In this document: positions 1 to 6,089 of the stretch, piece by piece
How the letters are laid out: every line of letters begins with the position of its first letter
How positions within the stretch are numbered: position 1 is the stretch's first letter
Source: an uncultured Christensenellaceae bacterium
GTDB lineage: Bacteria > Bacillota > Clostridia > Christensenellales > Pumilibacteraceae
Direction: 5' to 3'
Assembly (NCBI GenBank): GCA_910587445.1
Contig: CAJULE010000045.1
Location: 1 to 7,096, forward strand
DNA length: 7,096 bases
Made by a program: the position numbers and the translations under genes
Notes under the pieces: generated by a model
The model's database searches: none
Seen by the model: the letters and a program-made list of their open reading frames with translations, nothing else
Told to the model about the DNA's origin: nothing

Positions 1-1220
1 CTCGGTTGATTGGCGGTTATCATGTTGCCGTTGACAAGATACTCATCGCCGCCTTTTTCGGCAGGCACGAGCGGCATATCTTCCAAGCGGCGAATATCAT
101 TTATGGACAGCCATCCGTTTTGCCGCCCTACCGCATAGCCTTCCATTCTCGACTTGTAATCGCCGCGCAACAGTCCGTCCACATTGAACTTTGCAAAATA
201 CAAAAGCCGCTCTTTCTCGTCGAGGAGTTGGCGGCTTATGCTTTGTTCCCACCGTACAAGCCACGGACGTACCGTGTGCTGAACGAACTCTATGGATTGA
301 TGTTCTATGTTGCTGAACGTGGCTCTATCCAAATCGCCGACAAGGTGCGGCGGAACACGGAAGATGCGGCATATTTCGTTGACTTGGTACTTGCGCGTTT
401 CGAGAAACTGTGCGTCTTCGGGCGCAATGCCTATCGTGTGGTATTTCATCCCTTCTTCGAGTACCGCCACCTTATGGCTGTTCCGCGTCCCCTGATACAC
501 CTTGTTCCACGACTCTCGCAGTTTCTCTGGGTCTTTCAGAATGCCGGGATGTTCGAGAACACCGCCCGGTCGCGCTCCGTTACCAAAGAACTTTGCGCCG
601 TACTGCTCGGTGGCGAGCGACAGTCCGACAGCCTCACGTGCTTGCGCAATAGGGCTCAGTCCGAGTACCCCGTCGATAGACAAACCTTTGACGTGGAACA
701 CCTGATCGGGCGAATATACGAATGTTTGATTCTTTATATCGTCGGAGTATGTGTACTTTATCCTTCCCGTTTGGCTGTCGCGCTCGACCGTCATTAGATT
801 CGGCTTTAAGTACCACAGTTCGGTGACGTGTCCGTTCTTGCGTATCTTTCGCGCATAAGCGTTGCCCCACAACAACAGCGATGTCATCATCGTTTCGCGG
901 AACTCGAAGCTCGTCATCTCTTCATTCGGCGATTCGTACAAACACGAAAAAAGCGGATGTTGCTCCGCCGTTTCGTTCTTACCGTTTTTCCCTTTTTTGT
1001 ATAAGTGCAACGGCAGACTCGCCACCGTTTCCGCAAGTATCTTTACGCAAGCGTACACCGCACTTGTTTGCATAGCGCGGAGTTCGTCCACGCGCACACC
1101 GCTCGCCGAGCCGCCGCCCATATCCACGTCCACGCCGCGAATAAATTCCTGCATTTCTTTGCTCGGTGCGTTGCGCTTTTCCTTTTTTGGCGCATCCCGA
1201 CTTCGACCGAATAATCCCAT
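1..1220 (-). CDS. HK97-family phage portal protein (3' end beyond window)
   Basis: This gene encodes the portal, the dodecameric ring at one capsid vertex through which terminase drives DNA and to which the tail connector attaches. Reading the minus strand from the ATG at 1220-1218 gives 406 uninterrupted codons up to the left edge. Recognisable portal features are an N-terminal segment with YACVKILAETVASLPL (residues 56-71), LLLWGNAYA (115-123) followed by ELWYLKP (134-140), FFGNGARPGGVL (211-222), and the RIFRVPPHLVGDL stretch (285-297). The last is followed by the TFSNIEHQS helix and a PWLVRWEQ segment. Family members are usually about 400-450 residues, so little is missing. A GGAGGG ribosome binding site lies just upstream of the ATG. 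The gene sits 72 bases after a small hypothetical gene, with a hairpin in the gap. Identification rests on family resemblance and is strong. Confidence 0.93.
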   Translation of the reverse strand, partial: MGLFGRSRDAPKKEKRNAPSKEMQEFIRGVDVDMGGGSASGVRVDELRAMQTSAVYACVKILAETVASLPLHLYKKGKNGKNETAEQHPLFSCLYESPNEEMTSFEFRETMMTSLLLWGNAYARKIRKNGHVTELWYLKPNLMTVERDSQTGRIKYTYSDDIKNQTFVYSPDQVFHVKGLSIDGVLGLSPIAQAREAVGLSLATEQYGAKFFGNGARPGGVLEHPGILKDPEKLRESWNKVYQGTRNSHKVAVLEEGMKYHTIGIAPEDAQFLETRKYQVNEICRIFRVPPHLVGDLDRATFSNIEHQSIEFVQHTVRPWLVRWEQSISRQLLDEKERLLYFAKFNVDGLLRGDYKSRMEGYAVGRQNGWLSINDIRRLEDMPLVPAEKGGDEYLVNGNMITANQP

Positions 1221-1243
1221 AATCCCTCCGTTTTTGAAATGAT

Positions 1244-1273
1244 AAAACCGCCCGGTCGGACTGTTTCGGTTTT
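1244..1273 (-). promoter_or_regulatory. Hairpin between hypothetical gene and portal gene
   Basis: The bases AAAACCG (1244-1250) and CGGTTTT (1267-1273) form a 7-bp perfect stem around a 16-base loop. Read on the minus strand, the stem is followed by ATCATTTC and then the portal Shine-Dalgarno sequence. The U run is short and interrupted, so this is at best a weak terminator. It may instead be a processing or stabilising hairpin in the portal leader, and it resembles the arrangement before the methyltransferase and terminase genes. Confidence 0.45.
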
Positions 1274-1292
1274 CGATATTTTGCTATGCTTT

Positions 1293-1610
1293 TTATTCTT
1301 TGAATGGCTTGCTGTCGATGAGTGCCATACATACGTTGTCTATTGCTTTCCATTCGGCGTTGCATTTGAGCGTTGCGTACTCTCCGCTCATTTGCGCTCG
1401 ATACATCTTGGCTTGATGCGCCGCGAACTCTTCGGCGATGATTTCGGGAGCGTGTTCCACGTCATCGAGTATCCTTGCTTTGAGTTGCTCAACCTTCGCA
1501 TCGTAGGCTTCTTTTTCTTTCTCGGTCGCATTGCTGTGATAGCCGTGCGAATAATTCTTAAGAGTGCGGAACAGCCTTTTCTCGATTGCCGTGCGTTCTT
1601 GCTTTTCCAT
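1293..1610 (-). CDS. Hypothetical phage protein, 105 aa, charged and mostly helical
   Basis: I do not recognise this gene. The product is 105 residues, rich in Lys, Glu and Ala, with no membrane segment, signal peptide or obvious catalytic motif. The N-terminal half (residues 1-50) looks like a charged helix, and the centre (50-80) has HAPEIIAEEFAAHQAKMY, also probably helical. It is likely real. The start is one base after the stop of the preceding gene (TAA-A-ATG), and a strong AAGGAGGGG ribosome binding site (about 1618-1626) lies inside the end of that gene, so the two are probably translationally coupled. It lies directly before the portal gene in the same direction. A small regulator of late transcription (ArpU/RinA-like) was considered, but no motif supports it. 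Confidence 0.75.
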   Translation of the reverse strand: MEKQERTAIEKRLFRTLKNYSHGYHSNATEKEKEAYDAKVEQLKARILDDVEHAPEIIAEEFAAHQAKMYRAQMSGEYATLKCNAEWKAIDNVCMALIDSKPFKE

Positions 1611-1611
1611 T

Positions 1612-1818
1612 TTATTTCCCCTCCTTGTCCGCCGCCCGTCCGAGTTCGTATGCGGCTATGAGCGCTGCTTTGATAGACCATACCGCGATGCCGTCGATAA
1701 AGTCGAGGCTGTCACTCATTTGCTGTTCGAGGTCGGCTCGGCTTTCGAGTGCGGGGATTTCCTGTTGCGCGATCTTGACGAGTTTTCTCTCCGTTGCTTT
1801 GGTTATTTTGGTTTCCAT
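1612..1818 (-). CDS. Small phage protein, 68 aa, resembling DUF6900
   Basis: The product is 68 residues. A central SDSLDFIDGIAVWSIKAAL segment (36-54) is followed by a helical AAYELGRAA end. From memory this pattern (a leucine-rich N-terminal helix, a SDSLDF turn, a VWS-(I/L) helix and an AAYxxG end) matches the small phage domain called DUF6900, which has no assigned function. That assignment was not checked by search. The start is set at 1818-1816 because CTCCTT at 1825-1830 (AAGGAG on the minus strand) lies just upstream. A longer reading to 1908 would have to pass through the repeated leader element. The gene is the first of a probable three-gene unit ending with the portal gene, and its stop nearly abuts the next start. 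Existence is well supported; function is unknown. Confidence 0.72.
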   Translation of the reverse strand: METKITKATERKLVKIAQQEIPALESRADLEQQMSDSLDFIDGIAVWSIKAALIAAYELGRAADKEGK

Positions 1819-1937
1819 TTTTGACTCCTTCGGGCGGTTGCCCTTGCTTAATTTTGTAACCAAAGTATACCGTGCTCGCGCGAAAGAGCCCAGCGAAACA
1901 CCGCCCAAAACTCAAACTTCTTCAAAGAATTTTACGT
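1819..1937 (-). promoter_or_regulatory. Repeated leader element, copy 1 (promoter plus 5' UTR hairpin)
   Basis: This copy lies immediately upstream of the 68-aa gene and has the same architecture as copies 2 and 3. On the minus strand the order is a TTCTTTGAAGAAGTTT block, the invariant 18-base core TTTCGCTGGGCTCTTTCG (1881-1898), a -10-like TATACT (1864-1869), the invariant TTTGGTTACAAAAT (1851-1864), a GGGC-AACC-GCCC hairpin (1832-1843) and AAGGAG (1825-1830). TATACT is the best -10 match of the three. No TTGACA-like -35 sits 16-18 bases upstream; TGGGCT from the core occupies that position. I infer a phage promoter that may need an activator or a non-standard polymerase. Confidence 0.75.
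1832..1843 (-). promoter_or_regulatory. Leader hairpin of copy 1
   Basis: GGGC and GCCC pair around a 4-base loop, ending only a few bases before the Shine-Dalgarno sequence of the 68-aa gene. The stem is short (4 GC pairs), but the pairing is also kept in copy 2, where the bases differ. That supports a role at the RNA level, perhaps in ribosome access or mRNA stability. Confidence 0.5.
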
Positions 1938-1945
1938 CTAATGTA

Positions 1946-1957
1946 CTCGAATTCGAG
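1946..1957. promoter_or_regulatory. 12-bp perfect palindrome CTCGAATTCGAG
   Basis: This perfect inverted repeat lies in the 24 bases between the methyltransferase stop (1962) and the outer edge of leader copy 1. It could be a dimeric repressor or activator site, or a minimal fold-back at the 3' end of the methyltransferase message. No equivalent lies beside copy 2, which abuts the terminase stop, and the flank of copy 3 is outside the window. A chance occurrence cannot be excluded. Confidence 0.3.
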
Positions 1958-1961
1958 GGGT

Positions 1962-3299
1962 TTAATCGAAGATTTCCACACTGTCGCGGATGTGTTTTAT
2001 CTCGGCATCGGGATACTGCTCTTTGAATCGCCGAACAATAACATCGCAGTAACGCGGCTCCAATTCTATGGCGCAACATTTGCGGTCGAGCTGGGCGGCG
2101 GCAATGAGTGTACTTCCGCTGCCGCAAAACGGCTCGAACACCGTATCCCCTTCGTGGCTGCTGTTGAAGATGAGTTTCGCACATAGCGTTATCGGCTTCA
2201 TCGTCGGATGATCGGGGGACTTGCTCGGCTTATTGTCTTTAACAACGGTCGTCGGCTTTTCGAGCATTTTCTCCAACAGTTCAACGAGCTCGGCTTTGCC
2301 CATCTTTTTCACAGCAAGCCGCAAATCCTCGTATACGGTCGGTTGCGTTCGGTCGTCCACAAAGTAATGCCCTGCGCCTTCCTTCCATCCGTAGAGTATA
2401 GGCTCATGTATCCACTGATAGTCTTGCCTTCCGAGCGTAAAGTGGTTTTTGTACCACACGAGCGTTTGCGCATACTTAAATCCTGCGTCTACCATCGCTT
2501 TAGTAAAGTTGACCGTTTCCTTTGTGCTGTGGAACACATAAACGGGCGCACCCTTTTTCAGTCCGCTTTCCGCCGCCTTGTAAAACGCCAACAGGAACTG
2601 ATAGAACTCGTCATCGGAGAGGTTATCGTTTGCTATGTTGCTGTTATCGCGTGTTTTGGACTTATTCTTTCCAACAATCGCCGAGCCGTAATCAACATTA
2701 TACGGCGGATCGGTAACCATCACGTCCGCCGCCTTGCCGTCCAAAACGCGCCGCACGTCCTCGATTTGCGTACAATCGCCGCACAGTAGCCTATGCTCTC
2801 CCAAGTGCCACAAATCGCCCGAAACGGTCTTACAATCGGCGGTTTCGCTTAACGCCGACTCCGCGTCAAAATCGTCTTCGTGGACGTTTTCCATTGAGCC
2901 GCTGCCGAATAATTCTTGCGCTTCGGCGAGGTCGAAACCTGTCAGCGTTATGTCATAGCCGCTCCCGTCCAAGTCGCGCAAAAGGTCGGCAAGGAGGTCA
3001 TTGTTCCATTCGCCGCTGATTTTATTGAGCGCGATATTGAGCGCCTTTTCTTTGCTCTCGTCGAGGTCTACAATAACGCAGTCGACTTCGGTGTAGCCGA
3101 GGTCTTTCATCACTTTGAGCCGTTGGTGTCCACCCACCACTATGCCTGTGCGCTTATTCCAAATGACGGGCTCGACATAGCCGAACTCCAAAATGCTCCG
3201 CTTGAGTTTTTCGTATTCTGCGTCGCCCGGTTGCAGGTCTTTGCGCGGATTATAGGCGGCGGCTTTTAGGTCGTCAACTTTTTTCTTTTCGATTTGCAT
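1962..3299 (-). CDS. ParB-domain / site-specific DNA methyltransferase fusion
   Basis: The 445-residue product joins a ParB/sulfiredoxin-like N-terminal domain to a DNA amino-methyltransferase. The N-terminal part (about 1-130) carries the VVGGHQRLKVMKDLGY signature (residues 54-69), where GGHQR matches the ParB nucleotide-binding motif. The C-terminal part has the catalytic DPPYNVDY motif (197-204), a HPTMKP element (364-369) and the S-adenosylmethionine-binding FEPFCGSGST motif (388-397). DPPY precedes FxGxG, the beta-class order, and DPPY is typical of N6-adenine enzymes, though N4-cytosine cannot be excluded. Such fusions are common in phages and usually lack a partner nuclease; none is present here. 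Likely roles are protection from host restriction or marking DNA for packaging or regulation. The start at 3299 has AAAAGGAG upstream. The gene follows the acidic-protein gene by 59 bases. Confidence 0.92.
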   Translation of the reverse strand: MQIEKKKVDDLKAAAYNPRKDLQPGDAEYEKLKRSILEFGYVEPVIWNKRTGIVVGGHQRLKVMKDLGYTEVDCVIVDLDESKEKALNIALNKISGEWNNDLLADLLRDLDGSGYDITLTGFDLAEAQELFGSGSMENVHEDDFDAESALSETADCKTVSGDLWHLGEHRLLCGDCTQIEDVRRVLDGKAADVMVTDPPYNVDYGSAIVGKNKSKTRDNSNIANDNLSDDEFYQFLLAFYKAAESGLKKGAPVYVFHSTKETVNFTKAMVDAGFKYAQTLVWYKNHFTLGRQDYQWIHEPILYGWKEGAGHYFVDDRTQPTVYEDLRLAVKKMGKAELVELLEKMLEKPTTVVKDNKPSKSPDHPTMKPITLCAKLIFNSSHEGDTVFEPFCGSGSTLIAAAQLDRKCCAIELEPRYCDVIVRRFKEQYPDAEIKHIRDSVEIFD

Positions 3300-3323
3300 T
3301 ACGCTCTCCTTTTCAAAATGATA

Positions 3324-3343
3324 ACCGCCCCTTTCGGAGCGGT
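3324..3343 (-). terminator. GAAA-tetraloop hairpin between acidic-protein and methyltransferase genes
   Basis: On the minus strand ACCGCTCC-GAAA-GGGGCGGT forms an 8-bp stem with one G-U pair and a GNRA-type tetraloop. It is followed by TATCATTTT rather than an uninterrupted T run, so termination is probably partial. It could instead protect or process the message ahead of the methyltransferase start, since a ribosome binding site follows about 15 bases later. No separate promoter was recognised in this gap. Confidence 0.5.
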
Positions 3344-3358
3344 CGCGGATTTTACCGT

Positions 3359-3856
3359 TTAATCGTAGTCTTCATCGTCTTCATCGGACTCCTCGTCATA
3401 GTCGCCCTCGTATTCTTTTTCGTAGTAGTCTTCTTCATCCTCGTCGTCTTCACAGTCATTCGTGCTGATGTGGTAGCTTTGTTTTGTGCTTAGCTCTATG
3501 TCGAACTCGCCGTCCTCGGCTGTGAATGTCGCGGTCGTCGCTCTTACGAATCGTCCGAGCTTGTCGAGTTCATAAGGGTTTTTCTTTTCGCAGAGTTCAT
3601 ACGGCAGAATGCCTATCGTTCCCGAATCGACGCCGTAGCGATGTCCGAACTGGTCTTCGTATTCGCCGTCTCCGTATGCCGTACCGCCTATGGCGAATTT
3701 GTGTCCGCGCAGTTCGTGTGCGCCTTCGAAGTCGCTATAATCATCTTTGTGCCATTCGCCGTCGTAGTCTTCGTCGGACATCGCATAGCATACATCGCCG
3801 ATATAGAATCCGATTGCGCTCTTAAGTGTTGCTTGTACTTTCTTTTCCGTAGCCAT
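3359..3856 (-). CDS. Small uncharacterised protein with poly-acidic C-terminal tail
   Basis: The product is 165 residues. The folded part (about 1-130) contains FYIGDVCYAM (17-26), GGTAYGDGEYED (57-68), and YGVDSGTIGILPYEL (74-88). I have seen this kind of IGDxCY...GTAYGDG pattern in unannotated phage and bacterial proteins but know no function for it. The tail (134-165) has 23 Asp/Glu among 32 residues, one Lys, and several Tyr. There is no signal peptide or membrane segment. The start is set at 3856 because GAAGGAG (3862-3868) lies upstream. An in-frame TTG at 3964 would add 36 residues, but those come from the repeated leader element, whose other copies have a stop codon at that point. The tail suggests DNA mimicry, metal binding, or a substrate for the nearby amidoligase; all three are speculation. 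Confidence 0.8.
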   Translation of the reverse strand: MATEKKVQATLKSAIGFYIGDVCYAMSDEDYDGEWHKDDYSDFEGAHELRGHKFAIGGTAYGDGEYEDQFGHRYGVDSGTIGILPYELCEKKNPYELDKLGRFVRATTATFTAEDGEFDIELSTKQSYHISTNDCEDDEDEEDYYEKEYEGDYDEESDEDDEDYD

Positions 3857-3861
3857 TTTTA

Positions 3862-3868
3862 CTCCTTC
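3862..3868 (-). promoter_or_regulatory. Ribosome binding site deciding the acidic-protein start
   Basis: GAAGGAG on the minus strand lies five bases before the ATG at 3856-3854. It favours the 165-residue reading over the 36-residue-longer frame beginning at a TTG with no ribosome binding site. The same site occupies the same place in the other two leader copies. Confidence 0.75.
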
Positions 3869-3882
3869 GGGCAGGCTTACCC
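3869..3882 (-). promoter_or_regulatory. Leader hairpin of copy 2, with changed bases but kept pairing
   Basis: On the minus strand GGGTA-AGCC-TGCCC forms a 5-bp stem with one G-U pair. Copies 1 and 3 have GGGC-AACC-GCCC at this place. The sequence and length differ while the stem is retained, which supports a real RNA structure next to the Shine-Dalgarno sequence. Confidence 0.5.
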
Positions 3883-3976
3883 TTGCTTGATTTTGTAACC
3901 AAACAATACCGTAAAACAACGAAAGAGCCCAGCGAAAAACGCCCAAAACACGAAACTTTTTCAAAGATTTTTTTCG

Positions 3977-5527
3977 TTAAATCACGATGATTCCACGGTC
4001 GTTGTACACGCTGTCCGCCGTCTCTTGATTGCGAATCGCACGGTCCAATGCCATAACAAGTGCGACCGCTCCGTCTATCCTTTCGGTTGACTTTTCCTTA
4101 TCCATCTTTATATTCCCGGCAGGATCGGTGCGCACGAACACGTTGTCCATCATCCACCGAAGCGGCACGTTGCCGCCGTGCGCTATCTTTTGTTCGAGTA
4201 CGAGTTTCATCAATTCTTTTGTCGGCGGGCTCATATCTTTGAATCCCTGTCCGAACGGCACTACCGTGAATCCCATACCTTCGAGGTTTTGCGTCATTTG
4301 CACCGCTCCCCATCTATCGAACGCTATCTCTTTTATGTGGTACTTTTTGCCGAGTTCCTCTATAAAGTTTTCGATGTAGCCGTAGTGGATCACGTTGCCT
4401 TCGGTGGTTATCACTTGCCCCTTGGCTTTCCACACGTCATACGGAACGTGGTCGCGGCGCACACGCAGTTCTATCGTGTCTTCGGGTATCCAAAAGTACG
4501 GCAAGACTTTGTACTTGTCTTCTTCGTTCAGTGGCGGAAACACAAGCACGAACGCCGTCACGTCGGTGCTACTCGATAGGTCGAGTCCGCCGTAACAATC
4601 TCGCCCGGCAAGTGCCTCGGCATCCACGGCGGCGGCACACTTATCCCAAGCGTCCATCGGCATCCATCGCACCGATTGCTTTACCCATTGGTTGAGTCGC
4701 AGTTGTCGAAATAGGTTTTCCTCGGCGGGATTTTCTTTCGCCGATTCGTATGCGATGCGGAGTTTTTCCACGTCCACGGTGATGCCGAGCGACGGATTGG
4801 CTTTGTACCATACCTTCTCATCGCCCCAATCGTCATCATCCGCCGCCCCGAATATAACGGGATAAAACGAACGGTCGTGCTTGCGCCCTTCGAGTATGTC
4901 CTTTGCTTTTTGGTGTATTTCCCAACATATCGAGTTGCGATCCGTTCCCGCTGTTGTTATAAGGAAGAACAGCGGCTGTTTCCGCGCATCGCCCGATCCG
5001 TGCGTCATAACATCGTAGAGTGCGCGACTCGGCTGCGCGTGTAGTTCGTCGAACACCACGCCGTGGACGTTGAGTCCGTGCTTGGTGTACGACTCTGCCG
5101 ACAGCACCTGATAGAATGCGTTGAGCGGTTGGTACACGAGCCGTTTTTGGCTCATAACGGGTTTGATGCGCTTTTTGAGTGCCGGGCATTGCTCGACCAT
5201 ATTGCAAGCCACATCGAACACGATGCTTGCCTGCTGTCGGTCGGCGGCGCATCCGTACACTTCCGCACCCCACTCTCCGTCGCCCGCCAAAAGATAAAGA
5301 GCGACCGCCGCCGCGATCTCGCTCTTGCCCTGCTTTTTCGGAATTTCGATATAAGCGGTATTGTATTGTCTGTATCCGTTATCCTTTACCGTGCCGAACA
5401 CGTCGCAAATAATTTTATTCTGCCACGGCAACAGTTTGAACGGTACGCCGTGCCAAGTGCCTTTCGTGTGCTTTAAGGAGTTTATAAACGCAACGGCACG
5501 GTCGGCGAGTTGTTTGTTGTATGCCAT
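3977..5527 (-). CDS. terL: Phage terminase large subunit
   Basis: This is the ATP-driven motor and nuclease that cuts concatemeric DNA and pumps it through the portal into the procapsid. The 516-residue product shows an N-terminal ATPase with a Walker A-like EIPKKQGKSE (61-70), where K68 is the likely phosphate-binding lysine, and a Walker B VVFDE (157-161). A coupling-like TTAGT (191-195) follows. The C-terminal RNase H-like nuclease has GLDLSSSTD (314-322, Asp316), AFDR (402-405, Asp403) and RIDG (483-486, Asp485). The overall pattern fits the Terminase_1 family of HK97-like phages. The start at 5527 is chosen because GGAGG (5533-5537) lies just upstream; a longer frame to 5581 would run through a terminator hairpin. 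A small-subunit gene is not in the window. Leader copy 2 begins directly after its stop. Confidence 0.96.
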   Translation of the reverse strand: MAYNKQLADRAVAFINSLKHTKGTWHGVPFKLLPWQNKIICDVFGTVKDNGYRQYNTAYIEIPKKQGKSEIAAAVALYLLAGDGEWGAEVYGCAADRQQASIVFDVACNMVEQCPALKKRIKPVMSQKRLVYQPLNAFYQVLSAESYTKHGLNVHGVVFDELHAQPSRALYDVMTHGSGDARKQPLFFLITTAGTDRNSICWEIHQKAKDILEGRKHDRSFYPVIFGAADDDDWGDEKVWYKANPSLGITVDVEKLRIAYESAKENPAEENLFRQLRLNQWVKQSVRWMPMDAWDKCAAAVDAEALAGRDCYGGLDLSSSTDVTAFVLVFPPLNEEDKYKVLPYFWIPEDTIELRVRRDHVPYDVWKAKGQVITTEGNVIHYGYIENFIEELGKKYHIKEIAFDRWGAVQMTQNLEGMGFTVVPFGQGFKDMSPPTKELMKLVLEQKIAHGGNVPLRWMMDNVFVRTDPAGNIKMDKEKSTERIDGAVALVMALDRAIRNQETADSVYNDRGIIVI

Positions 5528-5532
5528 TGCCA

Positions 5533-5537
5533 CCTCC
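5533..5537 (-). promoter_or_regulatory. Ribosome binding site deciding the terminase start
   Basis: GGAGG lies five bases before the ATG at 5527-5525. The terminator stem occupies the upstream part of the longer open frame, so translation from 5581 is unlikely. Confidence 0.75.
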
Positions 5538-5550
5538 GTTAAGAAATGAA

Positions 5551-5572
5551 AAAGAGCGCCGAAACGCTCTTT
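5551..5572 (-). terminator. Rho-independent terminator after the cyclotransferase gene
   Basis: On the minus strand AAAGAGCG-TTTCGG-CGCTCTTT makes an 8-bp perfect stem with a 6-base loop, continuing directly into a T-rich run (CTCTTTTTCATTTC). This is the best terminator-like structure in the window. It lies 24 bases after the cyclotransferase stop and upstream of terminase, so it probably separates the amidoligase/cyclotransferase message from the terminase message or lowers read-through. No clear promoter for terminase was seen between it and the start codon. Confidence 0.75.
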
Positions 5573-5596
5573 CCCGAACACGCATATTGATTTGAT

Positions 5597-6031
5597 TTAT
5601 TTTTGCATTCGCCGAACGGTATCGGCGAGTGCGGTATAAAGGTACTTTTCGTCGAGCCCGACATCCGCATACCCTCTTCGGATCGTGCCGTAGTAGTATT
5701 CGTTCGGCAGCGACGGCTCCCCGTCGTTCATAATGTACACCATTGCTTGCTTTGTCGTACCGTCCATCATTTCGACATCGACGGTTTCCTTGCGGTACAT
5801 TCGCGGATATCCCTCGTAGATGTCCAAGGCTCTCTCACAAGCGGGCGTTATTTCCCACACGCCGACAGGTGTTTCCGCACCCTTTTCGGGCTCTATTGTT
5901 GCGACGTGTCGGAACGTCAGTTGATAGTCTTTCAGTATTCCCTTGCCGACCACCTTGGCGTTCGGACACCTGTGCGCCATTTGCGCGAGGTTTAAGTTGC
6001 TGCCGTATGCTATATATAATTTGTTTGCCAT
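5597..6031 (-). CDS. Gamma-glutamylcyclotransferase-like (AIG2/GGCT family) protein
   Basis: The 144-residue product is a full-length member of the GGCT/AIG2 fold, whose enzymes release gamma-glutamyl groups from amines or peptides as 5-oxoproline. The N-terminal YIAYGSNLN (6-14) is the family's glycine-containing binding loop, and ALDIYEGYP (68-76) contains Glu73 in the position of the catalytic acid. VGVWEIT (56-62) and QAMVYIM (95-101) fit core strands. There is no signal peptide, so a cytoplasmic location is expected. AGGAG lies upstream of the ATG at 6031. The gene follows a putative amidoligase by 45 bases and is followed by a strong terminator, so the two probably form one operon. Amidoligase with AIG2-type proteins is a predicted pairing in comparative-genomic work; the substrate here is unknown. 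Confidence 0.88.
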   Translation of the reverse strand: MANKLYIAYGSNLNLAQMAHRCPNAKVVGKGILKDYQLTFRHVATIEPEKGAETPVGVWEITPACERALDIYEGYPRMYRKETVDVEMMDGTTKQAMVYIMNDGEPSLPNEYYYGTIRRGYADVGLDEKYLYTALADTVRRMQK

Positions 6032-6064
6032 AATCGTTTCTCCTATTTCGATTTTTTTAGGTAT

Positions 6065-6089
6065 GGTGGCGGCGGCTTATGCCGCCACC
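6065..6089 (-). promoter_or_regulatory. GC-rich hairpin overlapping the amidoligase stop codon
   Basis: GGTGGCGGC (6065-6073) and GCCGCCACC (6081-6089) form a 9-bp perfect stem around a 7-base loop that contains the amidoligase TAA (6079-6077). No T run follows on either strand; on the minus strand an A run follows instead. It is therefore not a classical terminator. A role in mRNA stability or in tuning translation of the downstream cyclotransferase is possible. Confidence 0.5.

Larger units (their letters stand above)
3857..3976 (-). promoter_or_regulatory. Repeated leader element, copy 2 (promoter plus 5' UTR hairpin)
   Basis: This copy starts immediately after the terminase stop codon and ends at the acidic-protein ATG. 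It holds the invariant 18-base core at 3920-3937, a -10-like TATTGT at 3903-3908, the TTTGGTTACAAAAT block just downstream, a hairpin at 3869-3882, and GAAGGAG at 3862-3868. The TAA that closes the cryptic frame in the other copies is CAA here, so that frame runs on into the downstream gene. The copy probably drives the acidic-protein and methyltransferase genes independently of terminase. Confidence 0.73.

Noticed and set aside
6..797. Long plus-strand open frame of 263 codons
   Set aside because: It is antisense to the portal gene, whose minus-strand reading gives a clear family match over the same bases. It has no credible ribosome binding site or recognisable domain.
1293..1610. ArpU/RinA-type late transcription regulator
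   Set aside because: The size and helical content are compatible, but no helix-turn-helix or family motif could be pointed to, so it is left as hypothetical.
1819..1908. N-terminally extended form of the 68-aa protein
   Set aside because: The extra codons lie in the repeated leader element, and the ATG at 1818 has its own Shine-Dalgarno sequence.
1872..3269. Several plus-strand frames opposite the methyltransferase gene (for example 2208-2789 and 2916-3269)
   Set aside because: They are shadows of the methyltransferase coding strand; the minus-strand protein carries all expected motifs.
3857..3964. TTG-initiated 201-residue form of the acidic protein
   Set aside because: The 36 added residues derive from leader copy 2, with no ribosome binding site before the TTG. 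The equivalent frame is closed by a stop in the other two copies.
5528..5581. Longer terminase start giving 18 extra residues
   Set aside because: The segment contains the terminator stem-loop, and the GGAGG site fits the internal ATG at 5527.
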